From Bacillus sp. MUM 116 (GTDB lineage: Bacteria; Bacillota; Bacilli; Bacillales; Cytobacillaceae): a stretch of DNA of 64,000 nucleotides. The first letter of the stretch is position 1. Each line of letters begins with the position of its first letter. The stretch covers positions 1-64,000 of the forward strand of contig NZ_MLYR01000083.1 in NCBI RefSeq assembly GCF_001866655.1, read 5' to 3'. Of this stretch, positions 1 to 9,749 are shown piece by piece. Under the pieces are notes generated by a model. The model made no database searches. It was not told the DNA's origin and saw only the letters and a program-made list of their open reading frames with translations. A program made the position numbers and the translations under genes.

Positions 1-53
1 AGATTGGTGTCTAACATTTACGGGGCAGTTCAAAAGGACCAGTGTTCTCCTTA

Positions 54-530
54 CTATTTCTTCAGCAAATGAAGTTCCCTATAAAGCTTCTTATAATCAA
101 GGTACATGGCAATCCGCCAAGGTAAAAGCATACTAAACGCAAGCAGGAAGAACATTCCGCTTAATTGGAACGGATCAATTGCGGAGCTTAGGACGGATTT
201 TAAGGCAATCCTGATGACCAACAGACCAACTAAGATAAAAATAAAAGCCTTCGAACGTTTTAAATAAATATCATTATCACGAATTTCGAATTTTGATGTT
301 TTTATTAGAAAAATAGAAAACAATGCCCCCACAATGACTGCCTCCACAATTTCCCATCCGGTTAGTCTAAATTGGGGAGCAACATACATTAAGGCCCCTG
401 ATGCCATGAAAAATGGCGGTAAAATGATTTTCTTTGCATTTGTCGGTTTTTTTGCCGCTTTTATTCGGACAAACATGACCATAATGGCCATAAAGGCAGC
501 AACAATTGAAGAGATAACAACCGTGTTCAT
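54..530 (-). CDS. ccdC: CcdC-family membrane protein
   Basis: This 158-residue protein is mostly hydrophobic, with four or five predicted membrane helices and a short Lys-rich stretch after the first helix. Composition, length and position just downstream of ccdB and ccdA match CcdC (YneJ) of B. subtilis. That gene is linked to the cytochrome c maturation locus but is not clearly required for it, so its role is unknown. The ATG start is preceded only by a weak AAGGAA box. A terminator separates it from ccdB, so it is probably transcribed at least partly on its own. Confidence 0.85.
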   Translation of the reverse strand: MNTVVISSIVAAFMAIMVMFVRIKAAKKPTNAKKIILPPFFMASGALMYVAPQFRLTGWEIVEAVIVGALFSIFLIKTSKFEIRDNDIYLKRSKAFIFILVGLLVIRIALKSVLSSAIDPFQLSGMFFLLAFSMLLPWRIAMYLDYKKLYRELHLLKK

Positions 531-674
531 AGGTTATTCATTCCTTATCTACATATTTTCTTACTCATTATATATCAAAAATTTTATGTTGAAAAAAGAT
601 ATTTGCACCATGTTTAACATTTTTTTATTCCATATTGAAAAAATCAAAGCAATCCATCCAAAAAACGGAAAATG

Positions 675-704
675 AAAAACCATTTCGGGAATAACCTGAA
701 ATGG
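675..704 (-). terminator. Rho-independent terminator after ccdB
   Basis: On the minus strand a CCATTTC/GAAATGG stem is followed by TTTTT, immediately downstream of the ccdB stop codon. Confidence 0.7.
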
Positions 705-708
705 CTGT

Positions 709-1068
709 TTATTTTAAAGCACGATTAAGTGCTTCCATTACGCGACAGTCGTCAAATGGTTTTACAATAAAGTCCTTGGCTCCCGCCTCAATGGCCTCCA
801 TGATAATTTTTTGCTGGCCCATTGCAGAACACATAATCACCCTTGCTTCAGGAAAATCCTGGCGAATGGACTTGATTGCATCAATCCCGCTCATTTCCGG
901 CATAGTAATATCCATTGTGACCAGGTCGGGTTTTAATTCCTTGTATAGCTGGACAGCCTCAAGGCCGGTCTCAGCTTCCCCAACAACAACATGCTCTGTT
1001 TTATTTAAAATCGTCTTTAATGTGTTTCTCATTAAACTTTTATCATCCACAATCAATATCCTTGCCAA
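709..1068 (-). CDS. ccdB: CheY-like response regulator CcdB (YneI)
   Basis: This is a stand-alone receiver domain of 119 residues. The N-terminal ILIVDD acidic pair, the phospho-acceptor Asp in DLVTMDITMP, the Ser/Thr switch in MCSAMG and the Lys in FIVKPF are all visible. There is no output domain. I chose the TTG start at 1068 because GGGGGAAG lies just upstream and because an upstream ATG would add an atypical 11-residue N-terminus. It lies between ccdA and ccdC as in B. subtilis; its kinase and target are unknown. Confidence 0.88.
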   Translation of the reverse strand: MARILIVDDKSLMRNTLKTILNKTEHVVVGEAETGLEAVQLYKELKPDLVTMDITMPEMSGIDAIKSIRQDFPEARVIMCSAMGQQKIIMEAIEAGAKDFIVKPFDDCRVMEALNRALK

Positions 1069-1180
1069 TTCACTTCCCCCACTAAAGATGCCAAAAAGCA
1101 TCTAAGAACAAAATTATTCATTATGAGTCTATTATATTTGAAAACAAAGAATATTTACAGGATTTTCAAGTTATTTCGCA

Positions 1181-1888
1181 TTAAAAACCACTAAAGCCGC
1201 CAAAAAGCATTTGGAAGACCTGAATGATTTTTGTCATCCAGTCAAAGAAAAGGATAATCCCCATTACAATCATGATATAACCGCCAATTTTGACAATCTT
1301 TTGGCTATGTCTCTTAATCCATTTCATTCGGCCAACAAAGAAAGAGAGAATGAAAAATGGAATCGCAAATCCAAGAGAATATGCTGTCATATATAAGACA
1401 CCTGAACCCGGATTTGATGCGGCTAAAAGAATTACAGAAGAGAGAATCGGTCCCGTACAAGGTGTCCAGCCGGCAGCAAAAGCCATCCCAATTAAGATGG
1501 ACCCAATATAACCAGATGGCCGGTTTTTAAACTCGTACTTACGATCTTTCATCAAAAAATCAGGACTTAAGATCCCGACAATCATCAACCCAAAGAAAAT
1601 AATAAAAATTCCGCCTAACTGGCGAATTAAATCTTTATACTCGCGGAAAAAGCCGCCTACAAAAGAAGTGCCAAATCCAATCGCAATAAAGATACACGAA
1701 AAACCAATTAAGAAAAATAACGTATGTAACAAACTCCGTTTTTGAAGCATCGCATTTTCAGATCTCAATTCCCCTACGGACATTCCTGTGATATACGATA
1801 AAAATGCCGGGTAAAGAGGCAAACAGCAAGGTGAGATAAAGCTTAGAAATCCCGCACCTAATGCTAAAAAAATATTCACATCAGACAT
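1181..1888 (-). CDS. ccdA: Cytochrome c biogenesis thiol-disulfide transporter CcdA
   Basis: This 235-residue integral membrane protein has about six helices. Two conserved cysteine sites are visible: [11 protein letters not shown] near residue 21 and GWTPCTGP in the middle. CcdA passes reducing equivalents from cytosolic thioredoxin across the membrane for apocytochrome c maturation and spore cortex synthesis. The ATG follows an AGGAG box. It is the first gene of the ccdA-ccdB-ccdC group. The doubled Cys in SPCC is usual for the family. Confidence 0.93.
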   Translation of the reverse strand: MSDVNIFLALGAGFLSFISPCCLPLYPAFLSYITGMSVGELRSENAMLQKRSLLHTLFFLIGFSCIFIAIGFGTSFVGGFFREYKDLIRQLGGIFIIFFGLMIVGILSPDFLMKDRKYEFKNRPSGYIGSILIGMAFAAGWTPCTGPILSSVILLAASNPGSGVLYMTAYSLGFAIPFFILSFFVGRMKWIKRHSQKIVKIGGYIMIVMGIILFFDWMTKIIQVFQMLFGGFSGF

Positions 1889-2165
1889 ATAAACACTCCT
1901 AATAAATCGATACCTATTTCATTCTAACAAAACTAGTCGATAAAAGATAATGATTATCTTGAATATTTTGTGACTCTTGCTGAATTTATTCTTCTCTTAG
2001 AAAATACTCACAATGTTGCAATAATATCCCTGTAAATAATGGATAATTTTTTACAAATCCCTTTGAATTTATTCCCAACATAGGTTATACTAGTAAAACA
2101 AATTAATAGATTTGGATTATTCATTCTATATACAAATTGGAGTTTTTCCGGAAAGGACATCGGCC

Positions 2166-2345
2166 GTGATCAAACAAGAACTAATCGCATTAATCGAAAA
2201 GAAGCGAGCTGAATTAATTCAAGTCGCGATCACCAACGGCTTGAGTTCCTCCGTTGCTATACGCTACAGCCAGGAGCTTGATCATCTATTAAATGAATAT
2301 AATCGAACATATATAAAGAAACCACAACAATTAGTGAGTCAATAA
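2166..2345 (+). CDS. Spo0E-family aspartyl-phosphate phosphatase (YnzD-like)
   Basis: This small protein of about 59 residues forms a predicted helical hairpin and carries the signature SQELD. Spo0E-family members use this motif to dephosphorylate Spo0A~P, which delays sporulation. The GTG start at 2166 follows GGAAAGG with 9-nt spacing; a longer TTG start at 2112 has no convincing ribosome-binding site. B. subtilis has ynzD at the equivalent place near ccdA, which supports orthology. Whether this copy acts on Spo0A~P cannot be told from sequence. Confidence 0.82.
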   Translation: MIKQELIALIEKKRAELIQVAITNGLSSSVAIRYSQELDHLLNEYNRTYIKKPQQLVSQ

Positions 2346-2498
2346 GAAAAGCGGAAGCGCCTTGGTCAGCCTCAGGCATAATGCTGGAGGTCCTGGCGAT
2401 GAAGTCGTTCTTTCACTTCATCGCCAGGGCCGAAGCAACCTAGGAAAAAAGCAGTTCATTTTTTCCCTCGAGGGGCTAGGCGCTGGAGCTAGACAATA
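2346..2498. repeat. Bacillus intergenic palindromic repeat, about 150 bp
   Basis: The stretch begins GAAAAGCGGAAGCGCC and ends GGCGCTGGAGCTAGAC, so its ends are partly complementary. Inside is a perfect 13-bp inverted repeat, CTGGCGATGAAGT and its complement (2391-2425). Read on the minus strand, the right end is a TAGCTCCAGCGCCTAGCCCC motif that I recall as a frequent extragenic repeat in Bacillus-group genomes. It contains no ORF and probably folds as RNA. Confidence 0.65.
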
Positions 2499-2500
2499 AG

Positions 2501-2531
2501 AAAGCCTGGCAATAAATTCGCCAGGCTTTTT
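2501..2531. terminator. Bidirectional terminator
   Basis: A perfect stem AAGCCTGGC/GCCAGGCTT is flanked by T-rich sequence on the plus strand and A-rich sequence on the other side. It can end transcription from the Spo0E-like gene and from the convergent ABC genes. Confidence 0.75.
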
Positions 2532-2532
2532 C

Positions 2533-4329
2533 CTATTCATTTACCACATTTTCAAACCGTTCAATCGCACCATTTTGTAATAAGAACATTTTATGATAAA
2601 GACCTTCCTGTGCAAGCAACTCTTGATGGGTGCCCCGCTCAACGATTTCCCCTTGATGGAGAACTAGAATCAGGTCAGCATCCTGAATCGTAGATAAGCG
2701 GTGGGCAATGGCAATCGTTGTCCGGCCTTTGCGCATTTTTGCAAGAGCCGTTTGAATCGCCTCTTCTGTTTCCGTATCAATATTCGCAGTCGCTTCATCC
2801 AACACAAGAATTTTCGGATTTGCTGCAATCGTTCGCGCAAAGGCTATCAATTGCCTTTGACCGCTGGAAAAAGTAGAGCCTCTTTCTACTACTTTATGAT
2901 TATACCCTTCCTCAAGTTTTTCAATAAAGCCATGAGCCTGAACAAACTTGGCTGCCTCCTCTACTTGTTCATCCGTTAAATCCGAATTATGGAGACGAAT
3001 ATTGTCCTTTACGGTCCCATAAAACAAAAACGAATCCTGTAAAACAAGCCCCATTTTCTCCCTTAATTCCTCTTTCGAAAACTGGCGAATCGACACTCCA
3101 TCGATGAAAATATCCCCACGCTCATATTCATAAAATCGCATCAACAAATTAATGATGGAACTTTTGCCACTTCCGGTATGGCCGACTAGTGCAACCGTTT
3201 CCCCCGGATTCGCCGTAAAAGAAATATCCTTTAATACATCCCGCACCCCATCGTAAGAAAAGCTTAAATGTTTGAACTCGATTTTTCCCTCATGAATTCT
3301 TAGCAATCGTTCTTCGTGCTGGGCCGGTGCCATTTCATCCTCATCCAATAATTTAAATACACGCCCCCCAGCAACAATCGCCTGTTGGTACAAGGACAGA
3401 CGCATCATCATTTGGTTAACCGGCTCAAAAAAACGATCCAAATAATTGATGAAAGCATACAAGACTCCGATTTCAACAGAATGATTAAAGGAAGTAATCC
3501 CAAAAAAGCTTAAAACAATAATCAAGCCAAAAATATAAATCAAGTCATTTGCCGGTCGTAACAAGAGACCATCCACTTTGATATTTTTCATCCCTGCTTG
3601 ATAATGTTGTTCATTGATATCCGCAAATTCTTTCCGGAGCCTTTTTTCCTGGCGAAACACTTGAATAATCGACATTCCCGATAGCGATTCGCTCAATTTT
3701 GCATTCAATTGGCTTAATCGTTCGCGCATATCAGAATAAAAACGGGAGCTGTATTTTCGGTATAGGTTCATGACGAATAACACAATCGGAATGATAATCA
3801 CGCAAAGAAGGGTAAGCTTTACGTTTAAGATAAACATCGCGATAAAAATTCCAATCAACAGAAATCCGCTTTGTATGAACGTCGCGAGGACCGTCACAAA
3901 CATATCCTTAATTGCTTCGGTATCATTGGTTACCCTTGAAACGATACTGCCGGCCGGCGTTTTATCAAAATAACGCAATCCAAGTGCCTGTACCTTGGAA
4001 AAAACGTCAATCCGCAGCTGTTGAATAATTTTTAAGGCGATATCTTGGAACTTAACCAATTGAAAGAACATTAGTAATGCTTTGATGATTTGGATTCCCA
4101 TATAAACTGCCCCTAAAATGAACAAGGGCTGGAACGCTAATTTCCCAGGTGTTAAATAATCATCAATGAAGATTTTCACAAGAATTGGCCCTACAATATC
4201 TCCTACTGTTGTAAGAAGAAGCAAAATAAAGGCCCAGCTCAATGCTTTTTTGTGTGGTTTTGTATAGGAGAGCAGGCGCAAAAGAACTTTTTTATCCGTT
4301 GTTTTGGCGAAATTCGTTGTTTTTTCCAT
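2533..4329 (-). CDS. ABC multidrug exporter half-transporter, catalytic-site subunit (BmrD/YheH-like)
   Basis: This 598-residue half-transporter has a six-helix membrane domain followed by a nucleotide-binding domain with Walker A GHTGSGKSS and Walker B ILVLDEA. The catalytic Glu is present at about residue 512. The signature is SSGQ instead of SGGQ. The ATG at 4329 follows GGGGGA and lies 1 nt beyond the stop of the upstream partner, so the two are translationally coupled. Together they form a heterodimeric exporter of the BmrCD/LmrCD type. It lacks the long extracellular insert I recall in B. subtilis YheH, so YfiC or YknV are alternative relatives. The substrate is unknown. Confidence 0.82.
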   Translation of the reverse strand: MEKTTNFAKTTDKKVLLRLLSYTKPHKKALSWAFILLLLTTVGDIVGPILVKIFIDDYLTPGKLAFQPLFILGAVYMGIQIIKALLMFFQLVKFQDIALKIIQQLRIDVFSKVQALGLRYFDKTPAGSIVSRVTNDTEAIKDMFVTVLATFIQSGFLLIGIFIAMFILNVKLTLLCVIIIPIVLFVMNLYRKYSSRFYSDMRERLSQLNAKLSESLSGMSIIQVFRQEKRLRKEFADINEQHYQAGMKNIKVDGLLLRPANDLIYIFGLIIVLSFFGITSFNHSVEIGVLYAFINYLDRFFEPVNQMMMRLSLYQQAIVAGGRVFKLLDEDEMAPAQHEERLLRIHEGKIEFKHLSFSYDGVRDVLKDISFTANPGETVALVGHTGSGKSSIINLLMRFYEYERGDIFIDGVSIRQFSKEELREKMGLVLQDSFLFYGTVKDNIRLHNSDLTDEQVEEAAKFVQAHGFIEKLEEGYNHKVVERGSTFSSGQRQLIAFARTIAANPKILVLDEATANIDTETEEAIQTALAKMRKGRTTIAIAHRLSTIQDADLILVLHQGEIVERGTHQELLAQEGLYHKMFLLQNGAIERFENVVNE

Positions 4330-4330
4330 G

Positions 4331-6082
4331 TTAACGTCCCCCATTCTCCACCAACTCCTCAAGCTGCTGGTGTATATACATTTCTTTATACCATCCTTCA
4401 GCTGCCATCAATTCATTATGTGTGCCTCTTTCAATAATTTTCCCTTCATCTAAAACGATGATTAGATTCGCATGCTGAATGGCGCTTAACCGGTGTGATG
4501 TAATGATGGTGGTTTTTCCTGTGCGGTTTTCTCTTAAAGCGGAAAGAATCGCTTCTTCGGTTTTAGCATCAACGGCTGACAAGGAATCATCCAGTACCAA
4601 TACTTCAGGATTCATCATGAGAGCCCGGGCAATCGAAATCCGCTGTTTTTGCCCGCCGGATAGGGATACACCCCGTTCCCCAACAACGGTTTGATAACCA
4701 TCGGTAAATTTGAGGATATCATCATGGATATTCGCTAATTTAGCGGCAGCCTCAATTTCATTTTGTGGAACCCTTGGATTGGTGAAAGCAATATTTTCGG
4801 CGACAGTTGCCGAAAATAAAAAATGGTCCTGAGGAACATAGCCGATTGTCTCGCGAAGTTTTTCCAGCTTGTAAGCCTGAATACTTTTTCCGCCAAACAG
4901 AATTTCTCCTTGGTTATTTTCAAATTCTCGGATCAGCAGTTTTAATAAGGTCGTTTTCCCTGCACCTGTTTTCCCGACAATCCCAAGTGTTTCCCCTCGG
5001 TTTAATTGAAATGAAATATCCTTTAACATTGCTTCAGTTTCACCTGTATAGGTGAACTTCGAAATATTATATTGAATATCTCCGCTTGGAACTACATTTA
5101 AAGCCGGTTTGGTGTCACGGATTTCTACCGGTTCCCCGAGAAGCTGCGATACACGGTCATAGGAAGCACGGCCGCGCTCTACGATATTAAACAACCAGCC
5201 AAACGCGAGCATCGGCCAGATTAATAATCCCAAATAAGTCGTAAACGAAATCAGTTCCCCGATTGTCAGCTCACCGCTTAGGACATATTTCGCTCCAAAA
5301 ACAATCGAGAGGAAAAAGGAAATCGTAACAATGATTGAAATTGTCGGATCATAGAGTGAATCAATTTTTGCGACGATGATATTTTTTTGCACGACATCCT
5401 CTGATTGCTTTCGGAAATCCTCAATATCTTCTTTTTCCTGACCAAAGGTTTTGATTACCTTTATCCCGGTAATGCTTTCTTGTGTTTTATCATTTAACGA
5501 TGAAAACGCTTCCTGAGCTTTGTGAAAAGTACGGTGCAGCATGGTTCCGAACCAGCTTGTTAACATCGCCATAAACGGCATCGGAATAAGGCAAATTAAT
5601 GTTAACTTCCAGCTGATGGTAAATGCCATAGCTAAGATGACAAACCCGCCGGTGGATAGGGAATCAACGAGAGTAAGGACACCTGAACCTGCTGTTTGCT
5701 GAATTGCCTGAAGATCATTTGTCGCATGTGCCATTAGGTCACCGATGCGGCGCTTTTGGTAAAACGCCGGTGACATATTCGTAAAATGCTGATATAATCG
5801 ATCTCGCAGGATTTTCGAGAGCTTAACGGAGGAACCAAATATCATAATTCTCCAATAATATCGCAACACATACGTCATCAGGGCAACTACAATTAAAACT
5901 ACAACCCACTCTAGGAGAATTCCTTTTGTCATTGTCCCTTCCTTAATATGGTCGGCGATGATTCCAATTACCTTCGGCGGAACCAGCTGCAATAAGGCAA
6001 CAAATAATAAAAGCAGTGTTCCTGTTATGTACGATTTTTTCTCTTGTTTAAAAAACCAGCCCAAATTCAAAAAAACCCTCAT
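4331..6082 (-). CDS. ABC multidrug exporter half-transporter, degenerate-site subunit (BmrC/YheI-like)
   Basis: This 583-residue half-transporter has an N-terminal membrane domain, Walker A GKTGAGKTT near residue 370, a canonical LSGGQ signature, and Walker B VLVLDD. At the usual catalytic Glu position, residue 499, it has Asp. This is the hallmark of the degenerate subunit in heterodimeric exporters, and it complements the partner, whose catalytic Glu is intact but whose signature is altered. The ATG follows GGGGGAGG. The pair sits inside the conserved ccdA-yneF neighbourhood and may be a local insertion. Confidence 0.85.
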   Translation of the reverse strand: MRVFLNLGWFFKQEKKSYITGTLLLLFVALLQLVPPKVIGIIADHIKEGTMTKGILLEWVVVLIVVALMTYVLRYYWRIMIFGSSVKLSKILRDRLYQHFTNMSPAFYQKRRIGDLMAHATNDLQAIQQTAGSGVLTLVDSLSTGGFVILAMAFTISWKLTLICLIPMPFMAMLTSWFGTMLHRTFHKAQEAFSSLNDKTQESITGIKVIKTFGQEKEDIEDFRKQSEDVVQKNIIVAKIDSLYDPTISIIVTISFFLSIVFGAKYVLSGELTIGELISFTTYLGLLIWPMLAFGWLFNIVERGRASYDRVSQLLGEPVEIRDTKPALNVVPSGDIQYNISKFTYTGETEAMLKDISFQLNRGETLGIVGKTGAGKTTLLKLLIREFENNQGEILFGGKSIQAYKLEKLRETIGYVPQDHFLFSATVAENIAFTNPRVPQNEIEAAAKLANIHDDILKFTDGYQTVVGERGVSLSGGQKQRISIARALMMNPEVLVLDDSLSAVDAKTEEAILSALRENRTGKTTIITSHRLSAIQHANLIIVLDEGKIIERGTHNELMAAEGWYKEMYIHQQLEELVENGGR

Positions 6083-6177
6083 GTAAACCTCCCCCGAATT
6101 CTCTATCTATATATTGGATAATCATTTTAACAAATTTTTCAAAAATAATAAAGATTTCGAAACTCCTAGAAACATGA

Positions 6178-6204
6178 AAAAAAGCACCCATATACACGAG
6201 TGCT
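6178..6204 (-). terminator. Terminator after yneF
   Basis: On the minus strand AAGCAC...GTGCTT is followed by a run of seven T, 7 nt past the yneF stop. Confidence 0.75.
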
Positions 6205-6211
6205 TGTCGGT

Positions 6212-6424
6212 TTATTTTGATTGCTGCTTGTTCATTGCATTCATCATTTGGTTGATTTTCTTTTGCGATGGCTTCATACCCATTTGCATCATCATCATTT
6301 TAAGCATTTGCTCATTGATTGGCGGATTTTTCTTTAAATAGCTCATCATATACTTACGAGCAATGAAAAATCCTAGTGCTACACCGACAAGTAATGCCAG
6401 TATACCAACTAGAACGTACATCAT
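6212..6424 (-). CDS. yneF: UPF0154 family protein YneF
   Basis: This 70-residue protein has one N-terminal membrane helix followed by a highly conserved, Met-rich cytoplasmic tail ([25 protein letters not shown]). That tail is diagnostic of YneF/UPF0154; its function is unknown. I placed the start at the first of two adjacent ATG codons because AAGGAGG lies 7 nt upstream; a longer reading adds an implausible Gly/His-rich leader. The order yneF-sirA-tkt matches B. subtilis. Confidence 0.92.
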   Translation of the reverse strand: MMYVLVGILALLVGVALGFFIARKYMMSYLKKNPPINEQMLKMMMMQMGMKPSQKKINQMMNAMNKQQSK

Positions 6425-6499
6425 TAAATTTCCTCCTTCATGTTGTCTACCATACACAGTGTACTAAAATTATTAGGAATATACAATATTTGTTTTTAT

Positions 6500-6943
6500 T
6501 TATACATATTTTCTTTCTTTAATCGGCTTTAACCAGCCAAAACGCTCGTGCTCCAGGTCAATTGCCAAAAAAGAAGACTCACATTTCCTAAGAACTTCAA
6601 AAAACACTGTTTCTGCCTCATAACTGCCAGTGGCCTCTACCGAAATGAAATCTGAAAAGACCGCTAATTTTGCTGAACTTAGTTTTCCATTCAATTCAAT
6701 AGAATATGTGCCATGTTCCGCCTTAAATCCCTTAATTTTTCCGAGTTGTTTCTGCAAAAGTTTATGAATTTTTAAAACCTCAACCGTTTTTGTTATATAA
6801 GTAATTTGTTTTCCTGTAATATATTTTAGCTCGCCAAAAGCTCTTTCATGTTCTCGAAAAAGCTGAAAAAACATGCACTCGCTTCCGAAGTAATGGGCGG
6901 CAAATTCATCTTCTATTAAATATAGCCGATAGTTTCTCACCAC
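6500..6943 (-). CDS. sirA: Sporulation inhibitor of replication SirA (YneE)
   Basis: This 147-residue protein begins with a YRLYLIEDEFAAHYFG block and ends with the conserved FFEVLRKCE...WLKPIKERKYV block, as in SirA. In B. subtilis SirA is induced through Spo0A~P, binds domain I of DnaA and blocks new rounds of replication once sporulation starts. Its position between yneF and tkt supports the call. The upstream gap (6944-7108) probably carries its promoter; I could not assign a Spo0A box with confidence. Confidence 0.9.
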   Translation of the reverse strand: MVRNYRLYLIEDEFAAHYFGSECMFFQLFREHERAFGELKYITGKQITYITKTVEVLKIHKLLQKQLGKIKGFKAEHGTYSIELNGKLSSAKLAVFSDFISVEATGSYEAETVFFEVLRKCESSFLAIDLEHERFGWLKPIKERKYV

Positions 6944-7109
6944 AATCTCTCCTTCGACAAAAACCCTTTTTTCTATTATAAAAAAACAAAATTAAAACAT
7001 TTGTCTTTCGGCGGCAAAAACTTTCACTACTTTTGTCGATTCTTTTAGGTTTGATGGAAAATTCGAAAAAGTCAAACTCTATTATACTGCAGAAAAGTAA
7101 TGAAAGCAA

Positions 7110-7138
7110 AAAAGAGAACAGCCGTTAAAGCTGTTCTC
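7110..7138 (-). terminator. Terminator after tkt
   Basis: On the minus strand a perfect AGAACAGC/GCTGTTCT stem is followed by TTTTTT, 16 nt past the tkt stop. Confidence 0.85.
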
Positions 7139-7153
7139 CTATAAAAGTGATAT

Positions 7154-9160
7154 TTATTTTTGTAATAATGCTTTCACACGGGAAACTACATTATTTACGC
7201 TGAAGCCGTATTCTTCCATGATTTTTTCACCAGGAGCAGATGCACCGAATTTATCTATTGCTAAAACTTCGCCTTCGTCTCCTACATATTTATGCCAGCC
7301 TAAGGAAGCGCCCACTTCAATTCCAAGGCGTTTCTTCACATTTTTAGGAAGAACGGAATCTTTGTAATCTTGTGATTGAGCTTCAAAACGATCCCAAGAA
7401 GGCATGCTGACTACAGAAACCTGTACACCTTCTCCTGCTAATGCTTTTTGTGCTTCAACAGCAAGTCCTACTTCAGAACCGCTGGCAAGTAACAATGCAT
7501 CTGGAGTTTCTTTTTCAGCAGCAGAAATAACGTAAGCACCTTTTGAAACACCTTCGTATGCATTAACATCGGTTCCTTTAATCGTAGGTAAGTCCTGTCG
7601 AGTCAAAACAAGTACAGTTGGTTTGTTGGTTGACTCCACAGCAAGCTTCCAAGCAGCTGCTGTTTCATTACCATCTGCCGGACGAACGACAGAAAGATTC
7701 GGCATAGCACGTAGAGCCGCAAGTTGTTCAATTGGTTCATGTGTCGGACCGTCTTCCCCAACCGCAATACTATCATGCGTAAACACATATGTTACTGGTA
7801 ATCCCATTAGAGCTGCCAAACGAATCGCAGGACGTAAGTAGTCAGAGAAAACAAAGAAAGTTCCACCGAATACTTTTACGCCGCCATGAAGTGCAATCCC
7901 GTTCATAGCCGCACCCATCGCAAATTCACGAACACCGAACCAGATATTACGGCCTTCATAGGAATCCGGCATGAAGTCATTTGAGCCTTTAATTAAGGTT
8001 TTATTTGAACCAGCAAGGTCAGCTGAACCACCGATAAGGATTGGTAAATTTTTCGCAATGCCATTTAACACTTCACTTGAAGAAGCACGGCTTGCAAGGC
8101 CTTTGCCTTCTTGGTAAACTGGAATATCTTGATCCCAGCCTTCAGGAAGTTCATGTTTTAATGCTTTTTCAAGCTGCGCACCTAACTCAGGGTATTCCTT
8201 TTTGTATTGTTCAAAAAGGTCATTCCATTCTTTTTCTTTCTTCTCGCCATTTTCAACGATAAGTTTTTGGAAGTTTTCATAAACTTCTTGAGGGACATGG
8301 AAGTCTTCATCAAATGTCCATTTGTAAGCTTCTTTAGTTAACTTTAATTCAGCAGCACCTAATGGAGCACCATGGACGCCGGAAGTTCCTGCTCGGTTTG
8401 GTGAACCATAACCAATAACGGTTTTCACTTCTATCATCGTCGGGCGTTCTAAATCACTTTTCGCTTCTTCTATTGCTTTTGCGATTTCTTCAAGGTTGTT
8501 TCCATCCTCTACACGGATGTATTGCCAGCCATAGGCCTGGAAACGTTCTTTAACACTTTCAGAGAAAGACTTGTCTAAATCTCCATCAAGAGAAATATCA
8601 TTCGAATCATATAAAACAACTAAACGGCCTAATTTCAAGTGTCCTGCAAGGGATGCTGCTTCCGCAGATACACCCTCCATTAAATCACCATCACCACACA
8701 TGCTGTATGTATAATGATTCACAAGTTCAAATTTATTTTTGTTATAAACGCTTGCTACATGGCGTTCTGCCATCGCCATTCCAACTGCCATTGCAATACC
8801 TTGACCAAGTGGTCCAGTTGTAGCTTCAACACCTTCAGTGTGACCATATTCCGGGTGACCAGGTGTTTTACTCCCCCATTGACGGAATTGTTTTAAATCA
8901 TCCATTGTCACATTGTATCCGGATAGGTGAAGCATGCTGTATAACAACGCGGAACCATGTCCAGCGGATAATACAAAACGATCACGGTTAAACCATTGTG
9001 GATTGTTTGGATTGTGATTCATAAAACGAGTCCACAAGGTGTAAGTCATTGGAGCTGCACCCATCGGCATCCCAGGATGTCCTGAATTTGCTTTTTCAAT
9101 CGCATCAATAGCAAGTGTGCGGATTGATGTTACTGATAATGCATCAATTGTGTCAAACAT
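7154..9160 (-). CDS. tkt: Transketolase
   Basis: This 668-residue protein is full length for bacterial transketolase. The N-terminal half carries the thiamine-diphosphate site GDGDLMEG...[10 protein letters not shown], with GPLGQG and HPG substrate motifs before it. The middle has [13 protein letters not shown], and the C-terminal domain ends the protein. It transfers two-carbon units from ketose to aldose phosphates in the pentose phosphate pathway. The ATG follows AGGAAAGG. It has its own terminator, and its position between sirA and ynzC is conserved. Confidence 0.97.
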   Translation of the reverse strand: MFDTIDALSVTSIRTLAIDAIEKANSGHPGMPMGAAPMTYTLWTRFMNHNPNNPQWFNRDRFVLSAGHGSALLYSMLHLSGYNVTMDDLKQFRQWGSKTPGHPEYGHTEGVEATTGPLGQGIAMAVGMAMAERHVASVYNKNKFELVNHYTYSMCGDGDLMEGVSAEAASLAGHLKLGRLVVLYDSNDISLDGDLDKSFSESVKERFQAYGWQYIRVEDGNNLEEIAKAIEEAKSDLERPTMIEVKTVIGYGSPNRAGTSGVHGAPLGAAELKLTKEAYKWTFDEDFHVPQEVYENFQKLIVENGEKKEKEWNDLFEQYKKEYPELGAQLEKALKHELPEGWDQDIPVYQEGKGLASRASSSEVLNGIAKNLPILIGGSADLAGSNKTLIKGSNDFMPDSYEGRNIWFGVREFAMGAAMNGIALHGGVKVFGGTFFVFSDYLRPAIRLAALMGLPVTYVFTHDSIAVGEDGPTHEPIEQLAALRAMPNLSVVRPADGNETAAAWKLAVESTNKPTVLVLTRQDLPTIKGTDVNAYEGVSKGAYVISAAEKETPDALLLASGSEVGLAVEAQKALAGEGVQVSVVSMPSWDRFEAQSQDYKDSVLPKNVKKRLGIEVGASLGWHKYVGDEGEVLAIDKFGASAPGEKIMEEYGFSVNNVVSRVKALLQK

Positions 9161-9308
9161 AAATTACATCCTTTCCTGAATAATAGGATTATTAGTACAA
9201 TAATAATATTAAAGGTCTGACATCATTTATTCAACTAGTTGCATCAAAATAAGTTTTTGTAAGCCTTATCATTTTATATTTTCACTCAAAATGGGTCTTG
9301 CTATGTAA

Positions 9309-9336
9309 AAAAGGAATACAAAAATGTATTCCTTTG
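9309..9336 (-). terminator. Terminator after ynzC
   Basis: On the minus strand an AAGGAATAC/GTATTCCTT stem is followed by TTTTTT, just past the ynzC stop. Confidence 0.75.
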
Positions 9337-9342
9337 GGTCTT

Positions 9343-9573
9343 TTAATGAAGAGTATTCTTTTTTCTATCTTTGATTTTTTCGGGTGTTACATCGTTACCT
9401 AGTGGATCGATAATTTTTGTATTCGTTAAGGTCTCTAACATATTAGAGCGAAAAACAGCTAAATATTCACTTCTTAATTTTGATTGCTCTTTTGCTTCTA
9501 GTTCCGTTAGTCCAGTTGTTTTTGACTTTTTAGCTAATTCATTAATTCTTGCTAATTTTTCCTTTGAAAGCAA
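9343..9573 (-). CDS. ynzC: DUF896 protein YnzC
   Basis: This 76-residue, mostly helical protein carries the DUF896 pattern: RINELAKK near the N-terminus, LTELEAKEQ, LRSEYL and a C-terminal DPLGNDVTP. B. subtilis YnzC belongs to the SOS-induced yneA operon; its role is unknown. The start is TTG with AAGGTGGGG upstream. Here it is separated from yneB by about 270 bp that contain a 121-bp palindromic repeat, so it may no longer be fully co-transcribed. Confidence 0.92.
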   Translation of the reverse strand: MLSKEKLARINELAKKSKTTGLTELEAKEQSKLRSEYLAVFRSNMLETLTNTKIIDPLGNDVTPEKIKDRKKNTLH

Positions 9574-9628
9574 AATAACCCCACCTTTCGAAGCAAGTGA
9601 TCATAGATATTGGCTCTATTAAATTTGA

Positions 9629-9749
9629 CTGTTGATTTCCGCACTAGGTACGAGCGGTACGGGGAGCCTCCTCGTCGCTTCGCTCCTGCGGGGTCTGCCC
9701 TGCCCCGTATTCCCAAAGGAGTCTTTACACCTTCCGCTACAATCAACAG
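9629..9749. repeat. 121-bp palindromic intergenic element
   Basis: The element is bounded by perfect 9-bp inverted ends, CTGTTGATT at 9629 and AATCAACAG at 9741, and is much richer in G+C than its surroundings (CCTCCTCGTCGCTTCG core). There is no ORF or recognised transposase target duplication. I recall similar GTTGATT...AATCAAC units as dispersed repeats in Bacillus/Neobacillus genomes, so a MITE- or REP-like element is likely. It sits between yneB and ynzC. Confidence 0.7.
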
